This document shows, piece by piece, positions 37,927 through 48,251 of a stretch of DNA of 64,000 nt. How positions within the stretch are numbered: position 1 is the stretch's first letter; each line of letters begins with the position of its first letter. The notes below the pieces were generated by a model. That model saw only the letters and a program-made list of their open reading frames with translations, was not told the origin of the DNA and did no database searches. Source of the DNA: CBDUBH01 sp965365345 (lineage in GTDB: Bacteria; Bacteroidota; Ignavibacteria; Ignavibacteriales; SURF-24); assembly GCA_965365345.1 (NCBI GenBank), contig CBDUBH010000001.1, positions 68,509 through 132,508 on the forward strand. The letters run 5' to 3'. The translations under genes were made by a program, and so were the position numbers.

Positions 37927-38436
37927 ATGAAAAATTTAATTTTTGCACTTTCATTGATGGGAATTTTGGTGATTCCCGCTTTCGCGCAAATTAATGAAAC
38001 AGATTTAACAGCAAAAAAGGAAATAAAAAATTTAGGTTTTATGGTTGGAGATTGGGAGGGTAGTGGTTGGATGCTTGGAAAAGATGGGCAAAAGCATAAT
38101 TTTGATCAAACCGAAAAAGTGCAATTCAAACTTGACAGCACAATCATTCTTGTTGAAGGTATGGGAAAATCAGGTGGAAAAGTAATTCATGACGCATTAG
38201 CAATAATAAAATTCAATAAGGATGAAAAAAGTTATTCATTTAATTCTCAATTAGCTAATGGCAGAGGCGGAACTTTCAAAGGCGAATTGAATGACGAAAA
38301 ATTTTATTGGTATCCAAATGAAAATATGAGATATATAATTTCGATAAATGAAAAAGGACAATGGTTCGAAATCGGGGAAATGAACAGAAACGGAAATTGG
38401 TTTCAGTTTTTTGAAATGAGCTTAGATAGAAAATAA
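37927..38436 (+). CDS. Exported DUF1579-like beta-barrel protein
   Basis: The 169-residue protein has a signal peptide (about 1-21, ending AFAQ). It is followed by LGFMVGDWEGSGWML, SFNSQLANGRGGTFKGEL and FEIGEMNRNGNWFQFFEM, which resemble the DUF1579 / nitrobindin-like small beta-barrel group. No catalytic residues stand out. It is divergent from mnmE and lies 120 bp upstream of clpB. Confidence 0.72.
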   Translation: MKNLIFALSLMGILVIPAFAQINETDLTAKKEIKNLGFMVGDWEGSGWMLGKDGQKHNFDQTEKVQFKLDSTIILVEGMGKSGGKVIHDALAIIKFNKDEKSYSFNSQLANGRGGTFKGELNDEKFYWYPNENMRYIISINEKGQWFEIGEMNRNGNWFQFFEMSLDRK

Positions 38437-38482
38437 GAAAATTAAACTTTGTAAAAATTAATCCCAAATTTTTAATCTTCAT

Positions 38483-38498
38483 TGTTCCACGTGAAACA
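38483..38498. promoter_or_regulatory. Second parS-type ParB binding site
   Basis: TGTTCCACGTGAAACA matches the parS consensus TGTTNCACGTGAAACA exactly. It lies 2.3 kb from the first site and 58 bp upstream of clpB. Two such 16-mers this close together are very unlikely by chance. Confidence 0.88.
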
Positions 38499-38538
38499 TT
38501 TCACAATAAAAATTTGTAAAAGTGATAGTTTATATTTA

Positions 38539-38544
38539 GGAGGA
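38539..38544 (+). promoter_or_regulatory. Strong ribosome binding site of clpB
   Basis: AGGAGG, the full anti-16S complement, lies about 11 bases before the ATG. It is unusually strong for this window, in which many genes have none. Confidence 0.6.
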
Positions 38545-38555
38545 AATTTAAAAAT

Positions 38556-41177
38556 ATGGCATTTAACCCGAACAAATTTACAGTAAAAGCACAAGAGATT
38601 GTTCAAAATTCAATTGAAATTGCTCAGAATTATTCAAATCAGGTTTTGGAACCCGAACATCTTTTGGCTGCTATGATTCAGGATGATCAAAATATAATTG
38701 TTCCTATTTTGAAGAAAAGTGAATCAAATTTAAATCAGATAAGATTAAAAGTTAATGAGATTCTGGAAGGTTTACCGAAAGTAAGCGGTGCATCGGGATT
38801 AGGGAATCAATCACTTTCGAATGCTCTTGCAAAACTATTTGATAACGCTTTTGATGAAGCGAAAAAATTAAAGGATGAATATATTTCATCCGAGCATCTG
38901 CTTTTGGCTTTGGTTTCGTATGAAGGAAAAGCCGGTCAGCTTTTGCGCGATAACGGAGTAACAAGAAATTCCGTGCTCGCTGCTTTAAAAGATATTCGCG
39001 GAACTCAAAGAGTAACTTCGCAAAATCCCGAAGATGTTTATCAATCATTAAAAAAATACGGAAAAGATCTAAACGATTTGGCAAGCACAGGAAAATTAGA
39101 TCCGGTAATTGGACGCGATGAAGAAATTAGAAGAGTGCTGCAAGTTTTATCAAGAAGAACTAAAAATAATCCGGTTTTAATTGGCGATCCCGGAGTTGGC
39201 AAAACTGCAATTGCAGAAGGAATTGCACAAAGAATTGTAAGTGGTGATGTGCCCGAAAATCTTAAAACAAAAAAAATTGTTGCTTTGGATTTAGGCGCGC
39301 TTGTCGCTGGAACTCAATTTCGCGGACAATTTGAAGAAAGATTGAAAGCAGTGATTAAGGAAGTTCAAGATTCAAATGGTGAAATAATTTTGTTTATTGA
39401 CGAACTTCATAATTTAGTTGGCGCAGGCGCAACCCAAGGTTCAATGGATGCGGCAAATATTTTGAAGCCGGCTTTGGCTCGCGGTGAACTTCACGCAATC
39501 GGCGCAACAACTTTGGATGAATTCAGAAAGCATATCGAAAAAGATGCTGCGCTTGAAAGAAGATTTCAGCCGGTTTTGGTAAGCGAGCCAAATGAAGAAG
39601 ATGCAATTTCAATTTTGCGCGGATTAAAAGAAAGATATGAAGTTCATCATGGAGTTAGAATTACGGATGCAGCGATTGTTGCCGCGGTTCAACTTTCAAA
39701 CAGATATATTTCCGACAGATTTTTGCCCGATAAAGCAATTGATCTTATTGATGAAGCCGCTTCAAAATTAAGAATCGAAATTGATTCAATGCCTGAGGAA
39801 TTGGATTCGCTCGAAAGAAAAATTAAACAACTCGAAATTGAAAAACAAGCTTTACTGCGAGAAAAGGATGAAGAGTCTGAAAAAAGATTAGGCGATATCG
39901 AAAAAGAATTAAGTAATCTTGCCGAAGAAAGAAATCAATTAAGATCTCATTGGGATCTGGAAAAAAATAAAATTCAGACAATTCAAAAATTAAAAAGTGA
40001 TATTGAAAATGCAAAACTCGATGCTGAAAAATTTGAGCGCGAGGGAAATCTCGGAAAAGTTGCCGAACTTCGTTACGGCGTAATTACGGCTTTGGAAAAG
40101 CAATTAAAAGAAGAAACAAAATCACTTTCGGAAATTCAGAGCAAAAGTAAAATGCTGAAAGAAGAAGTTGATGCCGAAGATATTGCGGAAGTTGTTGCAA
40201 AATGGACTGGAATTCCGGTTAGCAAAATGTTGGAAAGCGAACGCAGCAAATTGATACGAATGGAAGATGATCTGCATAAGCGAGTTGTCGGTCAGGAAAG
40301 TGCGGTTGTTGCCGTGTCTGATGCAATTCGAAGATCACGCGCGGGATTGCAAGATGCAAATCGTCCGATTGGATCTTTTATCTTTTTAGGAACTACGGGA
40401 GTCGGAAAAACCGAACTTGCGCGCGCCTTGGCTGAATTTCTTTTTGATGATGAACACGCAATGGTGCGGATTGATATGAGCGAGTACATGGAAAAATTTT
40501 CCGTATCGCGGTTGGTCGGCGCGCCTCCGGGATATGTCGGTTACGAAGAAGGAGGACAGTTGACCGAAGCGGTTCGCCGCAGACCATACTCCGTTGTTCT
40601 TTTGGACGAAATTGAAAAAGCGCATCCGGATGTTTTTAATATTCTGCTTCAAGTTCTAGATGACGGAAGATTGACCGATAGCCAAGGCAGAACTGTTGAT
40701 TTCAAAAATACAATAATTATTATGACATCAAATTTGGGCTCGCATTTAATTCAGGAAAGATTGGAAACAATGACCGAAGAAAATGCGGATGAAATTCTTG
40801 CGGATTTGCGAACAAAATTAATTGATCTGCTGCGAAAAACAATTCGTCCGGAGTTTCTAAACAGAATTGATGAAGTTGTTTTATTCAAACCTTTGTTAAG
40901 AAGCGAATTAAGACAAATTGTCGATATTCAATTGGAAAGATTGAAAAAATCTTTGGAAGAAAAAAATATGAAATTGGAAATCGATGAAGAATCAAAAGAT
41001 TGGCTTGCTAAAATTGGATATGATGTCACTTATGGCGCGCGTCCTTTAAAAAGAACAATTCAAAAATATATTGTAAATCCGTTAGCACAGGAATTACTGA
41101 TGGGAAAATTTTCTGCGGGCGATACAATTCAAGTGAAATTAGGAAACACCGGAAAATTTGAATTTGAGAAAGAGTAA
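38556..41177 (+). CDS. clpB: ATP-dependent disaggregase ClpB
   Basis: The 873-residue protein has an N-terminal Clp repeat domain (1-145) and a first AAA+ module with [13 protein letters not shown] and [13 protein letters not shown] long coiled-coil middle domain (about 405-525, the ClpB-specific M domain) follows. The second AAA+ module has [13 protein letters not shown] and [16 protein letters not shown], and there is a C-terminal D2-small domain. It works with DnaK to dissolve protein aggregates in the cytoplasm. The M domain separates it from ClpA/ClpC. The gene stands alone; no CIRCE element or obvious heat-shock operator was seen upstream. Confidence 0.97.
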   Translation: MAFNPNKFTVKAQEIVQNSIEIAQNYSNQVLEPEHLLAAMIQDDQNIIVPILKKSESNLNQIRLKVNEILEGLPKVSGASGLGNQSLSNALAKLFDNAFDEAKKLKDEYISSEHLLLALVSYEGKAGQLLRDNGVTRNSVLAALKDIRGTQRVTSQNPEDVYQSLKKYGKDLNDLASTGKLDPVIGRDEEIRRVLQVLSRRTKNNPVLIGDPGVGKTAIAEGIAQRIVSGDVPENLKTKKIVALDLGALVAGTQFRGQFEERLKAVIKEVQDSNGEIILFIDELHNLVGAGATQGSMDAANILKPALARGELHAIGATTLDEFRKHIEKDAALERRFQPVLVSEPNEEDAISILRGLKERYEVHHGVRITDAAIVAAVQLSNRYISDRFLPDKAIDLIDEAASKLRIEIDSMPEELDSLERKIKQLEIEKQALLREKDEESEKRLGDIEKELSNLAEERNQLRSHWDLEKNKIQTIQKLKSDIENAKLDAEKFEREGNLGKVAELRYGVITALEKQLKEETKSLSEIQSKSKMLKEEVDAEDIAEVVAKWTGIPVSKMLESERSKLIRMEDDLHKRVVGQESAVVAVSDAIRRSRAGLQDANRPIGSFIFLGTTGVGKTELARALAEFLFDDEHAMVRIDMSEYMEKFSVSRLVGAPPGYVGYEEGGQLTEAVRRRPYSVVLLDEIEKAHPDVFNILLQVLDDGRLTDSQGRTVDFKNTIIIMTSNLGSHLIQERLETMTEENADEILADLRTKLIDLLRKTIRPEFLNRIDEVVLFKPLLRSELRQIVDIQLERLKKSLEEKNMKLEIDEESKDWLAKIGYDVTYGARPLKRTIQKYIVNPLAQELLMGKFSAGDTIQVKLGNTGKFEFEKE

Positions 41178-41222
41178 ATTCACCGCAAAGTCGCTGAGAC
41201 GCGAAGGGAATTTTTATTTCTT

Positions 41223-41413
41223 CTCACTTTGGGGAGAGCCTGCCCGAATTGGGTTCAGTCAGGGCGGAGATTAAAGGTGAGGGGAATTTTTAATAAATTA
41301 AAAAAATAATATAACTGTCATTCCGGCTTGCCCGGAATCTTTTTTAATTTTTCATTGCGAGAAACGTAGTGACGAAGCAATCTCAGAGATCGCCACGCTC
41401 CGCTCGCGATGAC
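41223..41413. repeat. Cluster of three dispersed repeat types behind clpB
   Basis: A CTCAC..GGTGAGGGG element (41223-41284), a GTCATTCCGG..CCGGAATC palindrome (41317-41339), and a CATTGCGAG..CTCGCGATGAC palindrome (41352-41413). The gap 41178-41609 holds only these and the terminator that follows. Confidence 0.7.
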
Positions 41414-41551
41414 AGAATTTAGAATGTTAAAACTGTCATTCAGTTTAAAAATAGATGACTTTTATTTTAATACTAATTATAATTTATAAATTTTCTTTTG
41501 GCAATAATTAATATTGGCAAGTTTTTTTATATTCCAATTTATTTAAAACAC

Positions 41552-41580
41552 AAAAAGCAGTTTGTCTCAAACTGCTTTTT
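41552..41580. terminator. Bidirectional terminator
   Basis: A 13-bp perfect stem AAAAAGCAGTTTG / CAAACTGCTTTTT with a TCT loop lies between convergent clpB and the VUT transporter gene. The stem itself supplies A- and T-runs for both directions. Confidence 0.85.
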
Positions 41581-41609
41581 CTAATTTCTATCAAAAAATT
41601 TTCAAAATT

Positions 41610-42125
41610 CTATTTTTCCGTTACAATTGCTTCTACAACTTTCTGCTCGCGGAATTTATTCAAAATTAAACTCCATAAAAATCCGCCGAAAATCTTTGCA
41701 GCGAACTGTCCCAAAATTACCCAAGGCATCAAAATTCCGAATGCAATTGTCGGGAATAAAATTGAATCGGCCAAAGCACTTGCCAAATTTGATCCGTTCG
41801 ATTTTACCAAAAATGATCTTTTAAATAAAGCAGAATACATTAAGGCATCAATTAAAGCCGCTGCGGAAAATGCAATAACACTTGCCAAAGCAATTTTTCC
41901 CGCGCCTGAATTTATTGCAAAAGTAATTATAGAACCTGCAATGATCAGCAAAAACATTTTTAACCAAAGATTTTTTCCAATCCACTTTTCGTGAAGTTTA
42001 TCGCGCAAAGAAAGATCCAATCCGATAAATAAAAACGCATTCACAATTGTGGAAGCCGGACCAAACCAAAAAACGCTCATATTTGCAAGCACGATCGCTA
42101 AAAGATATATCAAAATATAAATCAT
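41610..42125 (-). CDS. VUT-family transporter (queuosine-precursor transporter-like)
   Basis: The 171-residue protein has about six hydrophobic helices and the DUF165/VUT opening (LAIVLANMSVFWFGPASTIVNAFLFIGLDLSLRD). ALASVIAFSAAALIDALMYSALF and the ASALADSILFPTIAFG segment also match YhhQ-type proteins, which import queuosine precursors. The actual substrate cannot be read. Confidence 0.82.
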   Translation of the reverse strand: MIYILIYLLAIVLANMSVFWFGPASTIVNAFLFIGLDLSLRDKLHEKWIGKNLWLKMFLLIIAGSIITFAINSGAGKIALASVIAFSAAALIDALMYSALFKRSFLVKSNGSNLASALADSILFPTIAFGILMPWVILGQFAAKIFGGFLWSLILNKFREQKVVEAIVTEK

Positions 42126-42319
42126 TTTAAATCCCGAATTTCAAAAATATTGAACCGCAAAAATAACAAACAATTATAATTAATCATAATTCCAATAAAA
42201 ATGAAAAAATTTTTCATTATGCTTTTTAAATTATAAAATCATGGATTTTATTTTTTCTAAAATGAAATTCGTATATTTGAAGAACTTTGAATTTAAAGCA
42301 ATTTCAGATGGATTGAACC

Positions 42320-43633
42320 ATGAAATCTAAAATCATTTTTTTATTCTTTTTTTTATTAGTTCTTTTTGAGCCAAATCTTAAATCGCAAAATTATCCCGAA
42401 GAAGTAAAACAATATCATCAAGCGGTAATATTTTTTCAAAACGGAATGAAAAAATATCAATCCGGGAATTTAGATTCGGCAAAAATATTTTTTGAAAAAT
42501 CATATTCGCTCTTGCCTGAAAATCCGATGATCATTTATAATTTTGCGGCTATAAATTCAAAACTGAACGACAGCGAAAAAGCATTGAATTTATTGAATAA
42601 ACTTGCAGAAATGAAATTGATTTATCATCCAGAAAATGACAGCGATTTTGTAAATCTTTATCAAAATGAAAATTTCAAAAAAATAATTTCGAATTTTAAA
42701 TCAAACGCACAAAAAATTCAACAAAGCAAAATCGCTTTTAAACTTGATGAAAAAGATCTGATTACTGAAGGCGTAGCTTATTCTTCAAAATCGAAATCAT
42801 TTTTTATAAGCAGCGTTCACAAAAAGAAAATTCTGAAAATTGATTCGCTCGGAAAAGTAAGCGATTTTATAAAAGAAGGCGAGTACGGAATTTTCGGCGT
42901 GCTCGGAATTTCTGTTGATGAAGTGCGAAATTTATTGTGGGTTACAACGGCGGTCCCAAATAAAAATTCAAAATTCAAAAAGTCAGATATTGGAAAATCG
43001 GGAATCTTTAAATTCAATTTGCAAACCGGAAAATTGATCGAAAGTTACTTCCCGGAAAAATCTCCAAATAATTTCTTCGGTGATTTAGTTCTTGCAAAAA
43101 ACGGCGATGTTTATATTTCCGATTCAAACGGAAAAGGAATTTACAAATTTTCTACGGGCGGTGAAAAGATTGAAGAATTCATCCCAAAAGAAAGTTTTAT
43201 TTCGCCGCAGGGAATTGCAATTTCTGAAGATCAGAAAAATTTGTTTTTAGCTGATTATGCTTTGGGAATTTTCAAAATTGATATTCAAACAAAAAATATG
43301 AAATTGATCTCAGCACCTGAAAATGTTTGCGAACTCGGAATCGACGGACTTTATTTTTACAAAAATAATTTGATCGGGATTCAGAACGGAGTTAATCCGA
43401 ATCGTGTTACAAAATTTCTATTAAATGAAAAATTTGATGAAATAAAATCTGCTGAAATTCTTGAAGCGAACACTGAATATGTTGATGATCCGACTTTAGG
43501 CGTAATTGTAAAAGATGAATTTTATTTTATTGCAAATAGTCAGTGGAATAAAATTGATAGACAAGGAAATCCGGCCGCGATTGAAAATTGGGATAATCCG
43601 GTCATTCTAAAATTAAATTTGGAAAAGGATTAA
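42320..43633 (+). CDS. Exported protein with TPR and SMP-30/NHL-type propeller
   Basis: The 437-residue protein has a signal peptide (about 1-22). A short TPR-like helical part follows (about 28-110; YQSGNLDSAKIFFEKSYSLLPENP). The rest is a six-bladed propeller-like region with ITEGVAYSSKSKSFFISSVH, GVLGISVDEVRNLLWVTT, GDLVLAKNGDVYISDSNGKGIYKF and PQGIAISEDQKNLFLADYALGIFKID, as in SMP-30/gluconolactonase and NHL proteins. A ligand or hydrolase activity cannot be inferred. It has no T9SS tail and is probably periplasmic. Confidence 0.8.
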   Translation: MKSKIIFLFFFLLVLFEPNLKSQNYPEEVKQYHQAVIFFQNGMKKYQSGNLDSAKIFFEKSYSLLPENPMIIYNFAAINSKLNDSEKALNLLNKLAEMKLIYHPENDSDFVNLYQNENFKKIISNFKSNAQKIQQSKIAFKLDEKDLITEGVAYSSKSKSFFISSVHKKKILKIDSLGKVSDFIKEGEYGIFGVLGISVDEVRNLLWVTTAVPNKNSKFKKSDIGKSGIFKFNLQTGKLIESYFPEKSPNNFFGDLVLAKNGDVYISDSNGKGIYKFSTGGEKIEEFIPKESFISPQGIAISEDQKNLFLADYALGIFKIDIQTKNMKLISAPENVCELGIDGLYFYKNNLIGIQNGVNPNRVTKFLLNEKFDEIKSAEILEANTEYVDDPTLGVIVKDEFYFIANSQWNKIDRQGNPAAIENWDNPVILKLNLEKD

Positions 43634-43679
43634 CCACAGAGAAAAAAGACACAGAGAGGTCAATTAAAAATTAAGTTTT

Positions 43680-43769
43680 GTCATTGCGAGGAGTTTTAGC
43701 GACGAAGCAATCGCTGTTTTAAAATTTATAAACCAAGATCGCTACGTCCTTTACAGGCCTCGCGATGAC
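43680..43769. repeat. Dispersed palindrome (GTCATTGCGAG family)
   Basis: GTCATTGCGAGGAG..GCAATCG and CGATCG..CTCGCGATGAC arms; a third copy of the second repeat family. Confidence 0.75.
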
Positions 43770-43877
43770 AATCAAAGAATGAAAAATTTAAATTTTTATT
43801 TAAATAATGGGATAAAGGAGATTTTAAGACAAAACTATTAATTCGATATTTATCGAATCAAATTAAGAGGTTAAAAA

Positions 43878-44156
43878 ATGAAAAAAACAGTTTTATTAAT
43901 TTTAATCGGCAAAAGAAAAGAATCGGCCGTAAATGTTCAAAAAGTTTTAACCGGCTGGGGCTGCATAATTAAAACACGTTTGGGAATTCATGATGGCGTT
44001 TTGGAAAATTGTTCCAATCAGGGATTTTTATTTTTGGAACTTGTCGGAACAAAAGAGCAGCAAGATGAACTCGAAAGAAAAGTTTCATTGATTAAAGGAG
44101 TTTCGGCAAAACTTGTAGAAATGGAAGTTGATGAAGACGAATTGAAAGAAGAATAA
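43878..44156 (+). CDS. Small ACT-like protein resembling the TM1266 hydrogenase-regulator family
   Basis: The 92-residue protein has a beta-alpha-beta ferredoxin-like pattern: VLLILIGKRKESAVNVQKVLTGWGCIIKTRLGIHD, then LFLELVGTKEQQDELERKVSLIKGVSAKLVEMEV. This is close to the TM1266-type family annotated as putative iron-only hydrogenase system regulators. No hydrogenase gene lies nearby, so the name is only a family label. AGAGG precedes the ATG. Confidence 0.65.
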   Translation: MKKTVLLILIGKRKESAVNVQKVLTGWGCIIKTRLGIHDGVLENCSNQGFLFLELVGTKEQQDELERKVSLIKGVSAKLVEMEVDEDELKEE

Positions 44157-44173
44157 TATTTAAAAAGAGGTTG

Positions 44174-44226
44174 TTATACTAAAAATGTCATTCCGGCTTG
44201 CCCGGAATCAGGCATTTTTAGTATAA
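44174..44226. terminator. Bidirectional terminator enclosing a dispersed palindrome
   Basis: A 14-bp perfect outer stem TTATACTAAAAATG / CATTTTTAGTATAA encloses a GTCATTCCGG..CCGGAATC palindrome, between convergent genes ending at 44156 and 44243. Confidence 0.8.
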
Positions 44227-44242
44227 TTTTGGAAATGAAAAT

Positions 44243-44707
44243 TTATTCCCAGCAAATTTCAATTCCATCGTTAACAGTTATTTCTTTTAACTGCATTTCA
44301 ATTTCATTTTCTGAAAATATTTTTTCTGATTTTACAATTATTTTATTGCCGGATTTATGAAACATTTCATCATCAATTTCTTTAAAAAATAAATTGATGA
44401 TTTTATCGGCTCTGTGCTCACCCAAAAAATTTATCAAAATGCTGTAATAAAATTCAATGTTGTTTTGTGATATTTGAAAATCGAATAATTTAATTTTCAA
44501 AGTAAGCATTCCTTTTAAAGGAATTACAATTTCGTTATTTCCGATTTCAATATTTTGTTTATCAAGTTTCAATAAAATTTCCGGAATGATAAAAGTCATA
44601 AATCCCGGAATCGGAAGATCTTCTCGTTTAATTGCAACTTCATCTTTCAATTTGGATGAAATAATTTTTTTGATAAAATCTGCATTAATGGAAATTTTGT
44701 TTTGCAT
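44243..44707 (-). CDS. Hypothetical protein
   Basis: The 154-residue protein has no signal peptide or membrane helix and I do not recognise the family. It alternates short strands and helices (EIVIPLKGMLTLKIKLFDFQISQNNIEFYYSIL, then HRADKIINLFFKEIDDEMF). It is probably cytoplasmic and stands alone. Confidence 0.6.
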   Translation of the reverse strand: MQNKISINADFIKKIISSKLKDEVAIKREDLPIPGFMTFIIPEILLKLDKQNIEIGNNEIVIPLKGMLTLKIKLFDFQISQNNIEFYYSILINFLGEHRADKIINLFFKEIDDEMFHKSGNKIIVKSEKIFSENEIEMQLKEITVNDGIEICWE

Positions 44708-44790
44708 TTTGGTTTTAAATTTAATTTAAATGAAAAGCAAAATTAAAGATAAAAAATTTTGGGAAAGATATTTGATTTTTGAAAAGAATA

Positions 44791-44825
44791 AAAAAAATCC
44801 CCTCGCATAAAAAATAAACGAGGGG
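44791..44825 (-). terminator. Terminator of the T9SS-cargo gene
   Basis: Stem CCCCTCG/CGAGGGG; read on the minus strand it is followed by ATTTTTTTATT, ten bases behind the stop codon. Confidence 0.8.
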
Positions 44826-44833
44826 AAATAAAA

Positions 44834-45883
44834 TTATTTTACAAGCATCATTTTATTTGATTTGAAGAATGAGCCTGATTTTATTGTGTAAATATAAGTT
44901 CCGCTTGAAAGATTTGAAGCATCAAAATTAATAGAATAAGTTCCGGCATTTTGATTTTGATTTACCAAAGTTGCAACTTTATTTCCTAAAATATCAAAGA
45001 CTTTTAACTCAACATTTCCGCTTACTGGAATTTGATAATTAATTGTTGTTGAAGGATTAAAAGGATTAGGATAATTTTGATTTATTGCAAAATCTTTAAT
45101 AACGGAATTTTCTTTTTCAACATCAGTTGTTACATTAAACAATTCAATTTCAACATTATTAATATTTACAACTCCGGAAGTAGATTCTGATTCAAGATCC
45201 ATTGCAATTCTTGCCTGCTTACTCATAAAAACAACTTGTTTTTCTGTTTCGGTATTTTGTAATTGTCCGTTAAAATAAAACTCGCTTTTAGTTTCTTCAA
45301 CTGCACGCAAACATTGAAAATTACCTAGCGGGGAATTTATTGTTCCATGACCATTATAAACTGTGGTTCTGGTCATTATATTTACAAAACCTGTTCCCAG
45401 ATCCATTGTATATTTAGATTGAAAACTTGATCCCAATGCAATTGGTAAAATAGACATTGTATCATTTAAAATATCAAATTCAGAAGGAGTACCTCCTGCA
45501 ACTATTCCTCTTCCTACATTAACCATATAATCATTTGAAATTTTTACATAATTATACATTGTGAAATTTTCATCAGGGAAATCAATTCTCATGCAATTTG
45601 TAGCGTTTGGAAAGTTGCTTTCAAATGGACTACCCGCAACAGGAACATGAAGCATTTGCATTGTATCAGTATAAACTAAACTTGAAGGAAGAGTCCAAGT
45701 TTGTGCAGAATTTGATGCTGTTCCAATATCCATTGTTGTGTTAAAAATTGCGCCTGTTGAAATGTTCATTGTGGTTGAACCGACTTTGTACATGTCATTG
45801 ATATCATTTGCGGTAAAATTAATTTGAGCAAATGAAGTACAGGTAATAACAAAAACGAAAAAGAATGTAAAAACCTTTTTCAT
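44834..45883 (-). CDS. Secreted protein with T9SS sorting domain
   Basis: The 349-residue protein has a signal peptide (about 1-19, ending TSFAQ) and a beta-rich body of unknown family with TYMDLGTGFVNIMTRTTVYNG-like strands. A C-terminal T9SS domain has NYPNPFNPSTTI and KVFDILGNKV and ends in KMMLVK. It should be exported to the surface. The frame continues to GTG at 45892, but AAAGGTG lies at ideal spacing before the ATG at 45883, which also gives a normal signal peptide. Confidence 0.82.
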   Translation of the reverse strand: MKKVFTFFFVFVITCTSFAQINFTANDINDMYKVGSTTMNISTGAIFNTTMDIGTASNSAQTWTLPSSLVYTDTMQMLHVPVAGSPFESNFPNATNCMRIDFPDENFTMYNYVKISNDYMVNVGRGIVAGGTPSEFDILNDTMSILPIALGSSFQSKYTMDLGTGFVNIMTRTTVYNGHGTINSPLGNFQCLRAVEETKSEFYFNGQLQNTETEKQVVFMSKQARIAMDLESESTSGVVNINNVEIELFNVTTDVEKENSVIKDFAINQNYPNPFNPSTTINYQIPVSGNVELKVFDILGNKVATLVNQNQNAGTYSINFDASNLSSGTYIYTIKSGSFFKSNKMMLVK

Positions 45884-46088
45884 GGCGTTCACCTTTGAAT
45901 AAGAATTTGAAATTAATTAATGGATTGTGAAATGAAAATTATTAAGAATTTTTCAATTAAAAAATAAATTGCTACAAGAAATATTTAAAACTCTAAATAT
46001 TTCGTTTTATGGTAGCAAATAATTTAAAATGTAGAATGTGTCGTTCGATTCTGATAAACCGGAATGAAAACACATTTAAAAATTAAAA

Positions 46089-46132
46089 ATTAGCATTGTC
46101 ATTCCGGCTTGTCCGGAATCAGACAACGCTAA
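46089..46132 (-). terminator. Palindromic terminator of the amylase gene
   Basis: Outer arms ATTAGC.TTGTC / GACAACGCTAAT and inner CCGG palindrome. On the minus strand it is followed by TTTTTAATTTTT, 22 bp behind the amylase stop. Confidence 0.65.
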
Positions 46133-46153
46133 TTTTATTTAATTTATAAAATT

Positions 46154-48025
46154 TTACTTAACCAAGATTGCGCCCCATTTTGGAGAAATGTCAATTTTAA
46201 TTTTACTGTTTTCAATTTTTATTGAATTATTGTTCAATAAATCTTGCATTTCTGAAATTTTGTTCACCGGAATTTCTACGCTTTGTTTTTCATTTGAATT
46301 ATTCAAAATCACAATTGCTTTTTGATCTTTATAATTTCTTTCAAAAGCGTAAACGGAATTTTTATCATCTATTAAAAGAGTTGTAAAATCGCCTAATTGC
46401 AAAGCTTCATTTTCATTTCTTATATGAATTAATTTTTTGTAATGCTCCAGCATACTTTGATGAACTTCAACAACATCGGCTTCTCTTTTTGTTTGATCAG
46501 GATTGTAAACTTCATCTTCGTAATTAAATTCTTTCCAAACCATCGGCTTGCGACAATCGGGATCGTTTGCGCCCCACATTCCGACTTCATCGCCGTAATA
46601 AACCATTGGCGCACCGACGTAAGTCATTTGCAAGATCGCCATTAACTTTTGAATTTGATATTCATAATCATTTGGTTTGCGGACTTTATAATTTTTATTC
46701 GATGCTTGTGATGCGCCGAAATAATTTCCCCAATCTCTGAATTTTGCCAGATCTTTATTTACGATATGAGAAGTCACGCGGTTCGCATCGTGGCTGTCAA
46801 ATAAATTTTGCTGAACGTATGCAACACCTTGCGGAAAATCTTTTTGCAACTGCTTTAACAATTTATCAAATTCAGCTACGGAAATTCTGTTAAGGCTATC
46901 AATGAAAAATTCAGACGCGGTAAAAGCAAAGTTGTAATTCATAACCGCGTCAAACTCATCGCCGTTCAAATAAGTTTTAACTTCTTTAACAGAATCGATA
47001 ACTTCGGCAGTTAAATATGCTTCAGGATTTATTGATTTTACATGCTTGCGCCAATCTTTCCAAAACTCATGTTTAACGCAAAAAGCAACATCCAAACGCC
47101 AGCCGTCAATTCCTTTATCCAAATTTCCGTTGCCTTCCGGATCCATCCATCTTTTGGTGATCGCAAAAATATAATCTTTCGGTTCTTTTACAATTCCGTT
47201 TTCATCTTCTTTAATTTCGGGAAGTTCTTTTACGCCGAACCAGCCTTCATATTGAAACTTTGTTCCTTTTTCAGAATCATCCCAGGATTTTACGCTGAAC
47301 CAATTTTTGAATTTTGAATTCTGTTGATTTTTTTCAACATCTTTAAAAGCGAAAGATGTAATTCCCATGTGATTAAAAACGCCATCGAAAATAATTTTCA
47401 TTCCGCGTTTGTGCGCCTCTTCAATTAATTTTAAAGCGAGTTTATCTGCAGAAGTCCATTTCCAGGTTTTAGGATCATCGGGTATTTCCGAAGCAATAAT
47501 TTTTCTATCGCCTTCGGGATCGGGACCAAAGTTCGGATCAACATGATGATAAGTTGATTGATCATATTTGTGAAGCGAAGGCGCTGCAAAAACGGGATTC
47601 AAATAAAGCGCCGTAATTCCAAGTTCTTTTAAATAATCTAATTTATTTATAATTCCTTGTAAATCGCCGCCGTATCTTCTGCGCTGAATGTTAAACCAAA
47701 TATCTTTTCCGTTTTCTTTTTCATAAGGTTGAAGTTCGTACCAATCTGAAGTCCAAGGATGAATTTGCCAAGGGGATTTTACATCATGCGGATAAGCGCC
47801 TTCAATATCTTTTAATTTTGGATCGTTATTTTTATCACCATTGTAAAATCTTTCGGGAAAAATTTGATACCAAACGACTTTTTTTGCCCATTCGGGAACA
47901 AATTCTTTTTCGGAATTATCTTTTTTCATATTTGGATTTTCTATTTGTGCGGTAGAATTAGAATTTAAGAAAGTTAGAATTAAGAATAAGAGAATAAATT
48001 TAAGAGTAAGAAATTTTTGATACAT
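46154..48025 (-). CDS. Secreted alpha-amylase family (GH13) glycosidase
   Basis: The 623-residue protein has a signal peptide (about 1-26). The GH13 barrel carries VVWYQIFPERF, DGVFNH (214-219), GIDGWRLDVAF with nucleophile Asp312, TAEVID with acid/base Glu341, and DSHDANR with Asp413. The layout resembles cyclomaltodextrinase and neopullulanase-type enzymes, which cut alpha-1,4 (and some alpha-1,6) glucans, maltodextrins or cyclodextrins. An N-terminal starch-binding domain is not obvious. It has no T9SS tail, so it is likely periplasmic. The gene stands alone. Confidence 0.9.
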   Translation of the reverse strand: MYQKFLTLKFILLFLILTFLNSNSTAQIENPNMKKDNSEKEFVPEWAKKVVWYQIFPERFYNGDKNNDPKLKDIEGAYPHDVKSPWQIHPWTSDWYELQPYEKENGKDIWFNIQRRRYGGDLQGIINKLDYLKELGITALYLNPVFAAPSLHKYDQSTYHHVDPNFGPDPEGDRKIIASEIPDDPKTWKWTSADKLALKLIEEAHKRGMKIIFDGVFNHMGITSFAFKDVEKNQQNSKFKNWFSVKSWDDSEKGTKFQYEGWFGVKELPEIKEDENGIVKEPKDYIFAITKRWMDPEGNGNLDKGIDGWRLDVAFCVKHEFWKDWRKHVKSINPEAYLTAEVIDSVKEVKTYLNGDEFDAVMNYNFAFTASEFFIDSLNRISVAEFDKLLKQLQKDFPQGVAYVQQNLFDSHDANRVTSHIVNKDLAKFRDWGNYFGASQASNKNYKVRKPNDYEYQIQKLMAILQMTYVGAPMVYYGDEVGMWGANDPDCRKPMVWKEFNYEDEVYNPDQTKREADVVEVHQSMLEHYKKLIHIRNENEALQLGDFTTLLIDDKNSVYAFERNYKDQKAIVILNNSNEKQSVEIPVNKISEMQDLLNNNSIKIENSKIKIDISPKWGAILVK

Positions 48026-48251
48026 TTTTGCTTGCCTGAAATTATTTATTATAAAGTTTAAAATACAAAATTGGGGAGAGAAAAGTTTTGCGGAAAATTA
48101 AAAAAGATTATTGAAGAGAAATTATCGGAGAAAAATTATTTTAGTAAAACTAAATATAAAATTCTAAAAATAATACCGGATTTTATGATTAGCTTTTTTT
48201 ATTTTAAATCAGAAATACTTTTCATTATTCAAAACTAAACCAAATAAAAAA

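Noticed and set aside
36188..38498. Replication origin itself within the window
   Set aside because: parS sites are present, but no cluster of TTATCCACA-type DnaA boxes and no dnaA, dnaN, rpmH or parAB genes were seen.
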